A DNA stretch of 64,000 nt from Dipteris shenzhenensis (Eukaryota; Polypodiophyta; Polypodiopsida; Gleicheniales): the NCBI GenBank assembly GCA_047967505.1, contig CM106538.1, one strand, 5' to 3'. Below, in pieces: positions 45,401 to 56,227 of this stretch (position 1 is its first letter; the number at the start of each line of letters is the position of its first letter). The translations under genes and the position numbers were made by a program. A model generated the notes under the pieces. The model searched no databases and was not told the origin of the DNA. It saw nothing but the letters and a program-made list of their open reading frames with translations.

Positions 45401-48400
45401 AATACTTTGCACCAATCTCAACCTAGTTGAAACAGACTTGCGTGCAAACTAGAGCCCCCATCCGATAAGTACTTTTTTGAATAACACACCTAGGACCATG
45501 TTTTTTCATGGTTGTGCATGACACTAAGGAAAAAACAGTGTTTTATGCTTGATCGACAATGTAAAGCATATCCGATAAGCACAATACTTTGCACATACCT
45601 TCAATTAGGTGAAATCAACTTACATGCAAAGTGGCATGCCCATCCCATAAGTGCTTGATCGGATAACATACCTAGCAGCGTGTTTTTTTACAAATGTGCA
45701 TGACACTAGAGCAAAAATAGTATTTAATACTCGATCAACCATGCAAAGGATATCCGATGGGCACAACACTTTTTGTACACCTCAAGCTAGGTTTTATTGA
45801 AATGTTCTCAAAGAGGCACACCCATCCGATAAGTACTTGGTCTGATAACACACCTAAGGGCGTGTTTTTTTGCGGATGTGCATATCACTAGGGAAAAAAT
45901 GGTGTATAATGCGTGATCGACCATGCAAAGCATATCTGATGGTGACAATACTTTGCACGCCCTTCAACGTAGTTGAAACGGACTTGCGTGCAAAGTGGAG
46001 CCCCCATCCGATAAGTACTAGTTTGAATAAAAACACCTAGGACCGTGTTTTTTCATGGTTGTGCATGACACTAAGGCAAAAACGGTGTTTTATGCTTGAT
46101 CGACAATGCAAAGCATATCCGATGGGCGCAATACTTTGCACACACCTTCAACTAGGTGGAATCAACTTACATGCAAAGTGGAACGCCCATCTCATAAGTG
46201 CTTGATCGGATAACATACCTAGCAGCGTGTTTTTTTATAGATGTGCATGACACTAGAGCAAAAATAGTATTTAATGCTGGATCGACCATGCAAAGGATAT
46301 CCGATGGGCACAACACTTTTTGTACGCCTCAACCTAGGTGGTATTGAAATGTTGTCAAAGAGGCACACCCATCCGATTTGGTCAGATAACACACCTAAGG
46401 GCATGTTTTTTGCGGATGTGCATATCACTAGGGAAAAAATGATGTATAATGTGATCGACCATGCAAAGCATATTCGATGGTGACAATACTTTGCATGCCC
46501 TTCAATGTAGTTGAAACGCACTTGCATGCAAAGTGGAGCTCCCATCCGATAAGTACTTGTTTGAATAACACACCTAGGACCGTGTTTTTTGATGGTTGTG
46601 CATGACACTAAGGCAAAAACGGTGTTTTATGCTTGATCGACAATGCAAAGCATATCCAATGGGCACAATACTTTGCACACACCTTTAAATAGGTGGAATT
46701 GACTTACATGAAAAGTGGCACACCCATCCCATAAGTGCTTGATCGGATAACATACCTAGCAGCGTGTTTTTTTACGGATGTGCATGACACTAGAGCAAAA
46801 ATAGTATTTAATGCTCGATCGACCATGCAAAGGATATCCGATGGGCACAACACTTTTTGTACACCTCAACCTAGGTGGTATTGAAATATTCTCAATGAGG
46901 CACACCCATCCGATAAGTACTTGGTCAGATAACACACCTAATGGCGTGTTTTTTTGTGGATGTCCATATCACTAGGGAAAAAATGGTGTATAATGTGTGA
47001 TCGACCATGCAAAGCATATCCAATGGTGACAATACTTTGCACGCACCTCAACATAGTCAAAACAGACTTGCGTGCCAATTGGAGCCCCCATCCGATAAGT
47101 ACTTATTTGAATAACACACCTACGGCCATGTTTTTATATGGTTGTGCATGACACAAAGGCAAAAACGGTGTTTTATGCTTGATCGACAATGCAAAGCATA
47201 TCCGATGGGAACAATACTTTGCACACACCCTCAACTAGGTGGAATTGACTTACATGCAAAGTGGCACACCCATCGCATAAGTGCATGATCAGATAACACA
47301 CCTAGCAGCGTATTTTTTTACAGATGTGCATGACACTAGAGCAAAAATAGTATTTAATGCTCGATCGACCATGCAAAGCATATTTGATGGGCACAATACT
47401 TTTCATACACCTCAACCTAGGTGGTATTGAAATGTTCTCAAAGAGGCACACCCATCCGATAAGTACTTGGTCAGATAACATACCTAAGGGCGTGTTTTTT
47501 TTAGATGTGCATACCACTAGGGAAAAAACGGTGTATAATGCATGATCGACCATGCAAATCATATCCGATGGGCACAATACTTTTTGTACACATCAACCTA
47601 GGTGGTATTGAAATGTTCTCAATGAGGCACACCCATCCGATAAGTACTTGGATAGATAACACACCTAATGGCGTGTTTTTTTGTGGATGTCCATACCACT
47701 AAGGAAAAAATTGTGTATAATGCATGATCGACCATGCAAAGCATATCCAATGGTGACAATACTTTGCACGCACCTCAATGTAGTTGAAACGGACTTGCGT
47801 GCAAAGTGGAACCCCCATCCGATAAGTACTTATTTGAATAACACAGCTACGGCCGTGTTTTTATATGGTTGTGCATGACACAAAGACAAAAACGGTGTTT
47901 TATGCTTGATCAACAATGCAAAGCATATCCGCCGATGGGCACAATACTTTGCACACACCTTCAACCAGGTGGAATTGACTTACATGCAAAGTGGCATTCT
48001 CATCGTATAAGTACTTGATCGGATAGCACACCTAGCAGCGTGTTTTTTTACGAATGTGCATGACACTAAGGCAAAAATGGTATTTAATGCTCGATCGACC
48101 ATGCAAAGCATATCCGATGGGCACAATACTTTTCCTACAACTTAACCTAGGTGCTATTGAAATGTTCTCAAAGAGGCACACCCATCCGATAAGTACTTGG
48201 TCAGATAACACACCTAAGGGCGTGTTTTTTTGCAGATGTGCATACCACTAGGGAAAAAACGGTGTATAATGCATGAACGACCATGCAAATCATATCTGAT
48301 GGTGACAATACTTTGCATGCATCTAAACCTAGTTGAAACAGACTTGCATGCAAATTGGAGCACCCATCCGATAAGTACTTGTTTGATTAACACACTTAGG

Positions 48401-48675
48401 ACCGTGTTTTTTCATGGTTGTGCACGACACTAAGGCAAAAACGTTGTTTTATGCTTGATCGACAATGCAAAGCATATCCGATGGGCACAATACTTTGCAC
48501 ACACCTTCAACTAGGTGGAATTGACTTACATGCAAAGTGGCATGCCCATCCCATAAGTGCTTGATCAGATAATATACCTAGCAGCGTGTTTTTTTACAGA
48601 TGTGCATGACACTAGAGCAAAAATAGTATTTAATGCTCGATCGACCATGCAAAGGATATCCGATGGGCACAACAC
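42473..48675. repeat. Satellite array, ~182-bp monomers in a trimeric higher-order repeat
   Basis: About 34 head-to-tail monomers of roughly 182 bp, each containing ATGCAAAGCATATCCGATGG, CCATCCGATAAGTACTTG-like and GTGTTTTTT words. From about 43.3 kb three monomer types alternate, marked by CTAGCAGCGTG, CTAAGGGCGTG and CTAGGACCGTG. The first marker recurs at about 43311, 43857, 44402, 45131, 45674, 46222, 46759, 47304, 48034 and 48581, spacings near 545 bp with two of about 730 bp. ORFs of 60-129 codons inside are artefacts. Monomers near 180 bp are common in plant centromeric and subtelomeric satellites. Confidence 0.95.
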
Positions 48676-49100
48676 TAGTTAGTGGAATGCATACAACTTT
48701 GCTTACAACATGTAGATCACATTGCTTTTAGCATAACATCTTCATTCAATACTCTTATTCTCTTTGGTTGCTTTTCTACATCTACCCGGACTCGCGCTTT
48801 CTTTTCATGCATATGCATGTCTATTTCTTCTATATGTTTGTACACTTCTCCTTATCAAATTTATTTGTCACTTTATTTTCATGGGATGTTGCATCCTTCA
48901 TCTTATTAATCAAAGTCAAAGACCGAATAGTCTTTTGTTGGTTTCTTCTATACATCCAAGTTTTTGGAATTTGTACACTTCTCCCGATTGAATTTATTTG
49001 GCATCGTGTTTTCATGGGATGTTGCATCGTTTATCTTATCACTATCAAAGTCAAATACTGAATAGTCCTCTGATGTAAAGGCCATCCCTTTGATGCAACC
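48676..49100. repeat. Pair of ~129-bp direct repeats
   Basis: A block with CACTTCTCC, AATTTATTTG and TTTTCATGGGATGTTGCATC at about 48843-48935 recurs, with changes, at about 48972-49070. It lies between the satellite and the inverted part of the next Copia element. No gene is supported here. Confidence 0.65.
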
Positions 49101-49116
49101 ATAGCAATGACTGCTC

Positions 49117-49692
49117 TTACGGTTGCCATCCTTGCAGAGCCGGATTGAATGTTTCTTCATAATCAATGCCATATGTCTGTGCATACCCCTTGACAACTAA
49201 TCTTGCCTTGTATCTGTTCACAGAACCATCTGCATTGTGTTTCACCTTATAAACCCACTTATAGCCAATTGCATTCTTGTCTTTAGGCAAAGGCACCAAT
49301 TCCCATGTAGCATTTACTTCCAAGGCATCCATTTCTTCATCCATGGCTTTCTCCCATTTTTCTTTTCCCATGGCTTGCTCAAAAGAAGTGCGTTCTGGTT
49401 CCTATATCACTTTGACCATATAGGCATATTGAATGGCTGTAAATCCATCATATTTCAGCCTATCCACAGCATACCCAGCTCTGGTAGACCTATGCAAAAT
49501 AGGCTCACTTCCAGGTGCTCTCGAAACATCCCTGGTCTTCCTTACTCTAGGTGTAACAATAGAAGGAATACCCAACTCATCATCAATGCTCTGTTCTGAG
49601 CCACTGGATTCACCATCCACATAAGAGTGACCTGCATTCACATCAAACATGGGCTGATCTACCTTCTCTTTTCCTTTTCGTGAAACTTGCAT
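49117..49692 (-). pseudogene. Copia-2 RT N-terminus and linker (inverted part)
   Basis: 49402-49692 encodes the linker before RT, with RKTRDVSRAPGSEPILHRST. 49371-49117 begins with MGKEKWEKAMDEEMDALEVN, then WELVPLPKDKNAIGYKWVYK and a YKARLVVKGYAQ segment, the first half of copia RT. The frame ends at ETFNPA, just before the part holding YVDD, which instead lies on the plus strand at 50.7 kb. A frame break separates the linker and RT. Confidence 0.88.
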
Positions 49693-49722
49693 ACCACTAT
49701 CTGCATTGCTTTAAGGAGATTC

Positions 49723-50619
49723 TCATAATCTCAATCTGCCTGTCCATGGCGAAGTATGTGAATCACTGCTAGAAGACACTGTAGGTCCACTAATATTTTG
49801 TGATTGCTGCTGTGAATTTTGTGCAGCATTACCATTTTGTGCATCTACATCATCAATCACATTTACTAGTTTATACCAGCTGCTCATCTCATCAAAAACA
49901 ACATCTCTGCTCACTGTAAACTTACGAGTAGAAGGGTTATAGCATCTATACCCTTTCTATTGCAAAGAATAACCAATAAAGATGCACTTCTCAGCTTTTG
50001 GATCCAACTTGGACCTCAACTCATCTGGCACATGAACATAGGCAATGCAACCAAAAATTTTCAAATGAGAAATATCTGGTTTCCTACCATTATACATCTC
50101 CTCTGGTGTCTTGCCATGTATTGCTGCAATGGGAATCCTATTCATTATGTAAACTACTGTAGCAACTGCTTCAGCCCAATAATAATCTAGTAGGTCTTTC
50201 TCATTTAGCATGGCCCAAAATACCTCTCCAATATGCCCGTTTTTCCTTTCTGCAAGTCCATTTTGCTGTGGGGTATGACTGCATGAATATTACTACTTTA
50301 TGCCATGCTCCTACAGGAACCTTGCAAACTCATTTGAGAGGTACTCTCCCCCTCCATCTGACCTTAGGCATTTTATTTGTAGGCCTGTTTCTTTTTCAGC
50401 CATAGCTTTAAAAGCTTTGAATTGCCCAAACGCTTCACTTTTATTTTTCATAAAATACACCCAAACTTTTCTACTGTAGTCATCAATAAAAGTGACAAAA
50501 TAATGATAGCCTCCAATAGATGTAGCTTTAGTAGTCCACACATTAGAGTGGATTAATTCCAATGGCTTCTTACTCTCTTGAACATGTCTAGGAAACAAGA
50601 TAGGATAGTATCTTGTCAC
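49723..50619 (-). pseudogene. Copia-2 integrase (inverted part)
   Basis: Read from 50619 down: KKPLELIHSNVW, GGYHYFVTFIDDYSRKVWVY and CLRSDGGGEYLSNEF (50311-50619) give the two Asp of the catalytic core. Then 50211-49957 gives LLDYYWAEAVATVVYIMNRI, HGKTPEEMYNGRKPDISHLK and a FGCIAYVHVPDELRSKLDPK segment, including the final catalytic Glu. 49914-49723 continues with MSRDVVFDEMSSWY. Frame breaks near 50290 and 49930 make it inactive. Confidence 0.9.
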
Positions 50620-50629
50620 TATTGGCTTT

Positions 50630-51700
50630 CAGATTTCCAAGGCAGATTTCTCACTTTATGTGAGAAAAATAGAGAAAGGCATTATGCTACTTGTCATTTA
50701 TGTTGATGATTTGATCATCACAGGTGATAGTGATGAAGATATCCTTCATGTGAAAATGCTATTGAAGTAGAAGTTTGAGATGAAGGATTTGGGAGAGCTG
50801 CATTACTTCTTGGGCATTGAGGTGATTAGATCCACAAGTGGGATATGGCTCTTGCAGAGGTAGTATGGATTGGACATGCTATCTAAATATGGGATGATAG
50901 GTTGTAAGCCTATTTCAATTCCTTTGGAGTAGAATGTGAAGTTGAGTACAGATGCACATGAGCTTCTGGAAGATCCTACTACGTACAGACGCATAGTAGG
51001 AAGTTTGATTTATATGACTATTACGAGGCCAGATTTGAGCTATGTTGTTGGGTTGGTAAGTCAATTTATGCAGGTTCCAAGGAAACCCCATTTGGATGCA
51101 GCTATGAGGCATACTGAGGTATGTGAAGTCCACATTGCAGTATGGACTATTTTATGAGACTAGGGTTCAGATATAGTTGCATGGATACATTGATGCTGAT
51201 TGGGATGGTAGTATTTCTTATAGACGATCTACCAGTGGATATGTGTTCTCTTTTGGGAGTGCTGCAGTCACTTGGAGCAGCAAGAAACAGCCTACAATTG
51301 CCTTGTCAAGCACAGAGGCTGAGTACACGGGTGCAGCAATGGTTGCATGTGAGGCAGCTTGGTTGCATAAGCTACTTTATGATATGCATCAGTCTACAGA
51401 TGGGCCAGTTGTCATTTATTATGACAACATGAGCAGTATACACTTGGCAAATAACTCAGTCTATCATGCTAGAACAAAGCACATTGAGGTGCATTATCAC
51501 TATGTGTGGGAGAATGTTCTAGTAGGTTTTATTGATCTAGTTTATATCAGCACAGAGGATCAAGTAGCTGACATATTCACGAAGGCATTGGGCACAAAGA
51601 AGCTGTGCAAGGTCAGAGACCTACTTGGTGTGCAGGAATTGGGATTGAGCTCAAGGGGGAGTGTTGAGATATCGAGCTCCACTCGTGATATGCCAGGGTG
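50630..51700 (+). pseudogene. Copia-2 RT C-terminal half and RNase H
   Basis: Begins in RT with ISKADFSLYVRKIEKGIMLL and the active-site YVDD at 50699-50710, then KDLGELHYFLGIEV. Three in-frame TAGs (50768, 50861, 50930) each replace a residue that is Gln in relatives. From 51177 RNase H is open: YIDADWDGS, STSGYVFSFGSAAVTWSSKK, ALSSTEAEYTGA, YYDNMSSIHLA, RTKHIEVHYHYVWENV and DQVADIFTKAL, with its acidic active-site residues. A short insertion or frame change lies near 51110-51180. It ends at a stop near 51701, overlapping the LTR start. Confidence 0.9.
51653..51661 (+). other. Polypurine tract of Copia-2
   Basis: AAGGGGGAG directly before TGTTGAGATAT, the usual junction of copia internal region and 3' LTR. 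It primes plus-strand DNA synthesis. Confidence 0.8.
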
Positions 51701-52030
51701 ACCGTTGTGCATTTATGTCACCGACTTGTTAGCTGCAGATGCGGTTGGTACACCACCCATGAATAATAGTTAGATGACAACTATCTTTATGTACTCTAGT
51801 TAGTGGCTCAGTTAGTATGCCACCTTAGTTAGTTGGGTTTGGTTTGAGACCCACATATAGGGTTCACCTATTCTTTTGTACTAAGAGAGAGTTCTTTTGG
51901 CTTTCACAACTAAGAAGAGGAAAACTATTTTTAACATCCACCTTTGTGTGTATTCCCCCATTGTATATGTGAGAAAGCTGCAAGTGAGACTCCTTACTTC
52001 TCTCCCACTCTCTTCATTGGTAAGAGATCT
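51662..52030 (+). mobile_element. 3' LTR of Copia-2 (right end uncertain)
   Basis: Starts TGTTGAGATATCGAGCTCC after the polypurine tract. An ACATATAGGG/TTTTGTACT block near 51853-51880 may be the promoter and RNA start. The right end is not certain; the expected TCTCAACA was not found. TCTCTCCCACTCTCTTCATT near 52000 is a common plant copia LTR-end style. Confidence 0.6.
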
Positions 52031-52559
52031 CGGGAAAAATAATGTCGTGTGAGAGAATGTTGTGTGTGTGTTCGGTGAGGAAAGGATGAAAGTATGTTTA
52101 GGAGAATGTTAGGTTTTTTTGTTTAGGAGAATGTCGGCTCTTTTGTTTGTAGTTTAAATTCAAATCCTCTCGCACTTTTATTTTATATTTCAAATTTGAA
52201 TCTCCTGGGAAAATTTTCTCCTAAACTCTCTAGAAATTTGAATCTTCTCATTTCTATTCTCACTTTCCTCACCTCTTCTTTTTCTAATCTCCTTCCCTAA
52301 TTCATCATCGTTGACACTGATGATCCTAACAGGTAGAGATTTTACTCTCTCCTCCCCTTTCTTCCCACCCCTTAATATCCACCACTACCCTAATCCCCTA
52401 ATCTCTTTCTTCCCACCCTTTAATCCCCACCCATTAATCACCAATCACCCTCTACTCTCCAAACTTGTGTCAACTCTCCAAACTTCCATCGCTCCATCCG
52501 AATCTTCATCACAATGTGACGGAAGAGAGGGGATGGGATGATAGAAGAAAGGGAGGCGT
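52031..52559. other. No gene; pyrimidine-rich
   Basis: AT- and CT-rich sequence. The 76-codon ORF at 52311-52541 follows CCCACCC/TTAATCCCC repeats and is not supported. GGAGAATGTTAGG and GGAGAATGTCGGC repeat near 52100-52140. Confidence 0.4.
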
Positions 52560-52574
52560 CAGAAGAGAGGTGAC

Positions 52575-53000
52575 GATGAGATGAGGGAAGGTTCACTATC
52601 CCCTCCCCTTATCCCCTGGCAGTTGCGACTGCCACTAGGGAATAAGGGGAGGGGGTAGTGAACCCCCCCCTTTATTCCCTATCATGGCGGCCACAGCTGC
52701 TAGGGAATAAGGAGGGGGGTTATAAGGGAGGGGCAGTGAAACCCCCTCCTTATTCCCTGGCAGCTATGGCCACCAGGGAATAAGGAGAGGGGGGTTATAA
52801 GGGAGGGGCTAGTTAAGGGGAAGGCGGTTACAAGGGAGGGGGGTTATAAGGGATGGGGTTAGTTAAGGGGAGTGGTTATAGGGAAGGGGGGTTAGTAAAT
52901 TAATTAGTTAAGGGAAGGGGGTTAGTAAATTAATTAGTTAGTTAATAAGGTATAAGGGGAGGGGATTAGTAAATTAATTAGTTAATTAATAAAGGGAGGG
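52575..53000. repeat. Hairpin-forming GGGAATAAGGAGGGG repeats
   Basis: GGGAATAAGGAGGGG and its complement CCCCTCCTTATTCCC alternate around short loops containing GGCGGCCACAGCTGC or GGCAGCTATGGCCACC (52600-52790), giving several long hairpins. From 52780 the pattern changes to tandem GGTTATAAGGGAGGGG and TTAGTAAATTAATTAGTTAA units. Confidence 0.85.
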
Positions 53001-53103
53001 AGTTGATTCTACCCCATGGCACAGTGCTTTGGGGGGGTAATGGTGGGGGTAGGGATGATTTAAATGATGCAGACGTGCCACAGATGTACTGGGGAAGGAC
53101 ATC

Positions 53104-53815
53104 ATGGCCTTCATGCACTCCATAGTTGCTAACAACTATAGAGATTGCTTTATTCACTACAAAGAGCAGCCAAAAAAGTTGGCTCATGAGACCATCGCTA
53201 CTATACACTCTAGGTATCCCAATCCCCCCAATGTTCAGTTCACAAATAAATGGGCAAAGTCAAAGATTGTTATTATACTTGCCAATAAAAGATCTTCACT
53301 TAAGAGGCAGGCACTAGCCGAGATTGTCATGAGAGAGGGAGGTCAACCACCAAGGGGCTAGCCCCACACTGCTCACAAGCATGAGTGGAAGAAAGCAATG
53401 AAGGTAGTGAAGATGGACTCCAGTCTGTAGCACGAAGGATCCAAATGGAGCAATATGGAAGGAGGCCACAGCTGCTAGGGAATAAGGAGGGGGGTTATAA
53501 GGGAGGGAATAAGGAGGCACGAAGGATCCAAATGGAGCAATATGGAAATGTGCATTTTGAAGCAGGGGTTGTTGAATCATGGGAGGCCCAATTTGTAGCT
53601 TGATATCATGGATAGGTACCCTACTCTTGTTACGATAGCCTACCATCGCCACCATCACAAAGGAGATACATGGAGGCACTTCTATGATGAGGGGTTGATT
53701 ACTGAGGAGTAGTATATCTGGGCTACTGGAGCCCCCTCAAGTATTTAAAAGTACTTAAATAATGTCAATATTGTAAAGGGGACAAAGAAGGGAGTGAGGA
53801 CGTCAAGAACTTAGA
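53104..53815 (+). pseudogene. Unidentified coding relic
   Basis: An 85-codon frame begins MAFMHSIVANNYRDCFIHYK and includes VQFTNKWAKSKIVIILANKR. After an interruption (53400-53560), a further readable part gives DIMDRYPTLVTIAYHRHHHK and DTWRHFYDEGLITEE, then a TAG and WATGAP. The style is that of an old protein-coding sequence rather than chance, but I recognise no family. The interruption contains a copied piece of the neighbouring hairpin repeat. It could be a transposon-associated protein; I do not assign a function. Confidence 0.3.
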
Positions 53816-54225
53816 TAAGTCATCGAAGTAGTACTAGCTACTCTTTTTTGTACTCGAAGCCATTGGCTTGGCTTCGTGGCTCTCTTGTATATACACTCCT
53901 CTTATTTTTTATACTTGAAGCCATAGGGCATGGCTTGGCTTCTTGCTATATGTACATACAAGCACTTCTTGGACTCCTTTTAATTTTTTGGCTTTCAATT
54001 TCCTTGTGCAACGTTCTATCAATGAATGCCTTGTGAACTAAACGTTTTGGAGTTGTAATGTTTTATTTGAAATTGTAATCATTGTGCTAATTAAAATGCC
54101 AACCATGCTAATTAAAATGCAGTTGGCTGTAAGAATTGAATTGCACACTATGGAAATGGGATTCTTGTAACCACACAACATACACAACATTCTGTTCAAC
54201 CACAAAAAATTATGCTTTGATTTTT
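53816..54225. other. No gene; short repeats
   Basis: GAAGCCATTGGCTTGGCTTC and a variant GAAGCCATAGGGCATGGCTT recur 85-90 bp apart (53857, 53940), each containing a small inverted repeat. ATGCCAACCATGCTAATTAA is partly duplicated near 54090-54120. Confidence 0.45.
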
Positions 54226-54229
54226 TATT

Positions 54230-54410
54230 TTTAATCTACAGAGCATCTATAAGTGCACCTATGAATGCATCTTTCTATTTTTTTTTAATTTCTATAGAGC
54301 ATCTAAAAGCGCGTCTATAGGCACGTCTGTTAGTTATATAGTTGTGCCTATAGATGTTGGTCTATAGATGCACTAATAGATGCACCTATAAGTTTTTTTA
54401 AAAGTTAAGG
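54230..54410. repeat. Degenerate CTATAGATGC/CACCTATAAG repeats
   Basis: Six to eight short units such as AGAGCATCTA, TCTATAGATGCAC and GCACCTATAAG are strung together just upstream of the second methyltransferase-like copy. Function unknown. Confidence 0.55.
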
Positions 54411-54458
54411 AAACATGTCCGTGTGCACATCCATGGCTCCTTTGTGTTGTTGTGAATT

Positions 54459-55370
54459 AGCTATGTTGAATGGTTAATAGAAGCAAGAAATGATGACAGT
54501 GTCAAGTCAAAAAAGTGTTTTCCATGGACGGTCTCTCTTGTTAATATGGAAATGGAAGGTGATGAGTTTTTGTCACGACACTTTCTAGACGGACTTGCTA
54601 TTAGCTTGTGTGTGCTTGACACTACATAAGGGATTGCAAAAAACATTGATTTGAATAAAGCTACATTTAGGAAGTTAATTATAGGTGTAATACGGTCCAC
54701 ACTGTCTCCATCATAGTTTGTTCTTTTGTCATTTTTGAATATGACAGAGATGGCCAATCTCAAGAATGCCATTGATGAGTGTTCAATTTGGAGTCGAAGA
54801 TTCATGTCTGTAATTATTCACACAGAAGATGAGGCACTGATGGATCTGACTGAAACATTTGGCCTTTTGGCATTCTTGATCTCAAATGGTGGATATGCCG
54901 GATTTGATCACCTCTTTCAAGTTGCCAAGCCCTACAACATACTTGAGGATAATATCATTGTTGATAGTGATGATGAGGAGGAAACAAAGTATCTATAGGA
55001 GGCCATCAAGGAATGCATTATGAAAGAAATCATCATGTGTTTTTGTGGGGATGATCAGTTTGTAGTTGACTTCTTCACCAAAGGAGTAGTGACAAGGCAT
55101 GCATTATCCTCTGAAAGAAGAGTGGTGTCCTTGGTGATGACAAAAGCACAAGCCGTAGAAGTCGAGTCCATTTGTTCTAATCTTTTAACAAATGATCCAA
55201 AGATCAAATTTTGGTCTGGAATCGAAAAGCCACTATAAACACATGCTACTTCATGACCACCACGTGATTCAGAAGATGATGGGGGTGAGCCAATGGGACC
55301 CTTGCCTCCTTTAGCTTTTGAATATATTGCTAATATTCCTCTTGTTATGTCTCTAGATGAATTGTAAAGG
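54459..55370 (+). pseudogene. Second copy of the methyltransferase-like segment
   Basis: Follows the 32380-33287 segment closely: YVEWLIEA, KCFPWTVSLVNMEMEGDEFL, AISLCVLDTT, FVLLSFLNMTEMANLKNA, then TETFGLLAFLISNGGYAGFD, YNILEDNI and VVDFFTKGVVTRHALSSERR. It starts inside the gene, so the ParB-like part is missing. In-frame stops occur after LCVLDTT and SPS (TAG 54714-54716, where copy 1 has CAG), after KYL, and after KPL. It stays in one frame where copy 1 is shifted near 32755. The decay is greater than in copy 1. It shows that the gene is multi-copy. Confidence 0.7.
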
Positions 55371-55545
55371 GATCTATGCCATGTCAATCCTAGTTCAAAA
55401 ATAGTAGTAGCGACCATTTCAATAATATAACACTGCCACTTTTTAATTGATATTGCTTTCGTGTGATATGAACCCAATGCATTGTAATGTTTGTTTTTCC
55501 AAAGTGTTTGAATTGAATTTATTTACATAGATCTTTCAAAATGTA

Positions 55546-55570
55546 GAGAGTGGCACTAGTGCCATTCTCT
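55546..55570. repeat. Near-palindrome of the GGCACTAGTGCC family
   Basis: AGAGTGGCACTAGTGCCATT followed by CTCTG; the central 12 bp GGCACTAGTGCC are perfectly symmetrical. Confidence 0.85.
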
Positions 55571-55824
55571 GATGATTTTTTTAAGAAATTCACCACAACC
55601 TCATTAAGAGATGATGTTATTGTCATCCACTGAAAGTAAAATGATACTAGTGCATTTTCTCTGCCACTTTTTATGAGGTTGTGTAGAAGAAGAGAAAGGT
55701 TAATTGTAATGCATTTTTTGTTGTATTTTAAGTGCTTCATTGAGAACCTTATTGACGTGGTGATAGGCTATAGTACTTTGTATAGTTCTCTATGTCAGAA
55801 GTGACATTCTCCTTTACTTCATAG

Positions 55825-55850
55825 GGAGAATGGCGCTAGTGCCATTCTCC
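55825..55850. repeat. 26-bp near-palindrome
   Basis: GGAGAATGGC and GCCATTCTCC arms around a GCTAGT centre, arms perfectly matched over 10 bp. Same family as 33500-33523. Confidence 0.9.
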
Positions 55851-55935
55851 ATATTCTTAGAGGGAGAATGCCATGACAATTACATTGTATATAATGAATG
55901 CATTTCTTGAAATTATATTCCACATGAATTATTGA

Positions 55936-56110
55936 TGCATGGAAGGAGAAAGGGACAAATACTACAAATGAAAACATGACACCAAAAATGTGTACATTGT
56001 TGGAAGTGGTATCAGGAGAGAGCAACTTTCAGGTCAATAAGTAGATGTTGGAATGAATGATGCATGGAATGAGAAAGAGATAATTAATATGCAAGAGAAC
56101 ATGCCAGTGG
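55936..56110 (+). pseudogene. Start of the FCP1-like gene, second copy, truncated
   Basis: GATGCATGGAAGGA, then ACAAAT...GAAAACATGACACCAAAAATG parallels 34092-34215, the N-terminal part of the phosphatase-like gene. A second GATGCATGGAATGAGAAAGA follows at about 56068. The HAD domain itself is absent; the match stops where unrelated sequence begins near 56110. Confidence 0.5.
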
Positions 56111-56227
56111 AAATCCGCTCCAAACCTGAGTAGGCAGATCTTCCACTTGGAAGAAACAAATGACTAGCTTTCCACCTGTTCATAGCCATCTTCATGAGTG
56201 TGGGCTCATTGTAGCTAGACTCTCCTT

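Larger units (their letters stand above)
49100..52030. mobile_element. Ty1/copia retrotransposon relic of a second family (Copia-2), internally inverted
   Basis: Integrase and the start of RT lie on the minus strand (50619 down to 49117). The rest of RT, RNase H, the polypurine tract and the LTR start lie on the plus strand (50630 onward). The two parts are complementary and do not overlap in content, as expected if one plus-strand element had its integrase-to-RT part flipped. 5' LTR, gag and protease were not found. Confidence 0.85.
55371..55935. other. Spacer with palindromes, matching the copy-1 spacer
   Basis: Contains near-palindromes at 55546-55570, about 55648-55672 and 55825-55850, as in the spacer at 33288-34094. 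The 73-codon minus ORF at 55519-55740 crosses these and is not supported. Confidence 0.6.

Noticed and set aside
42473-48675. Many 60-129-codon ORFs on both strands in the satellite
   Set aside because: They recur with the satellite period and do not encode a recognisable protein.
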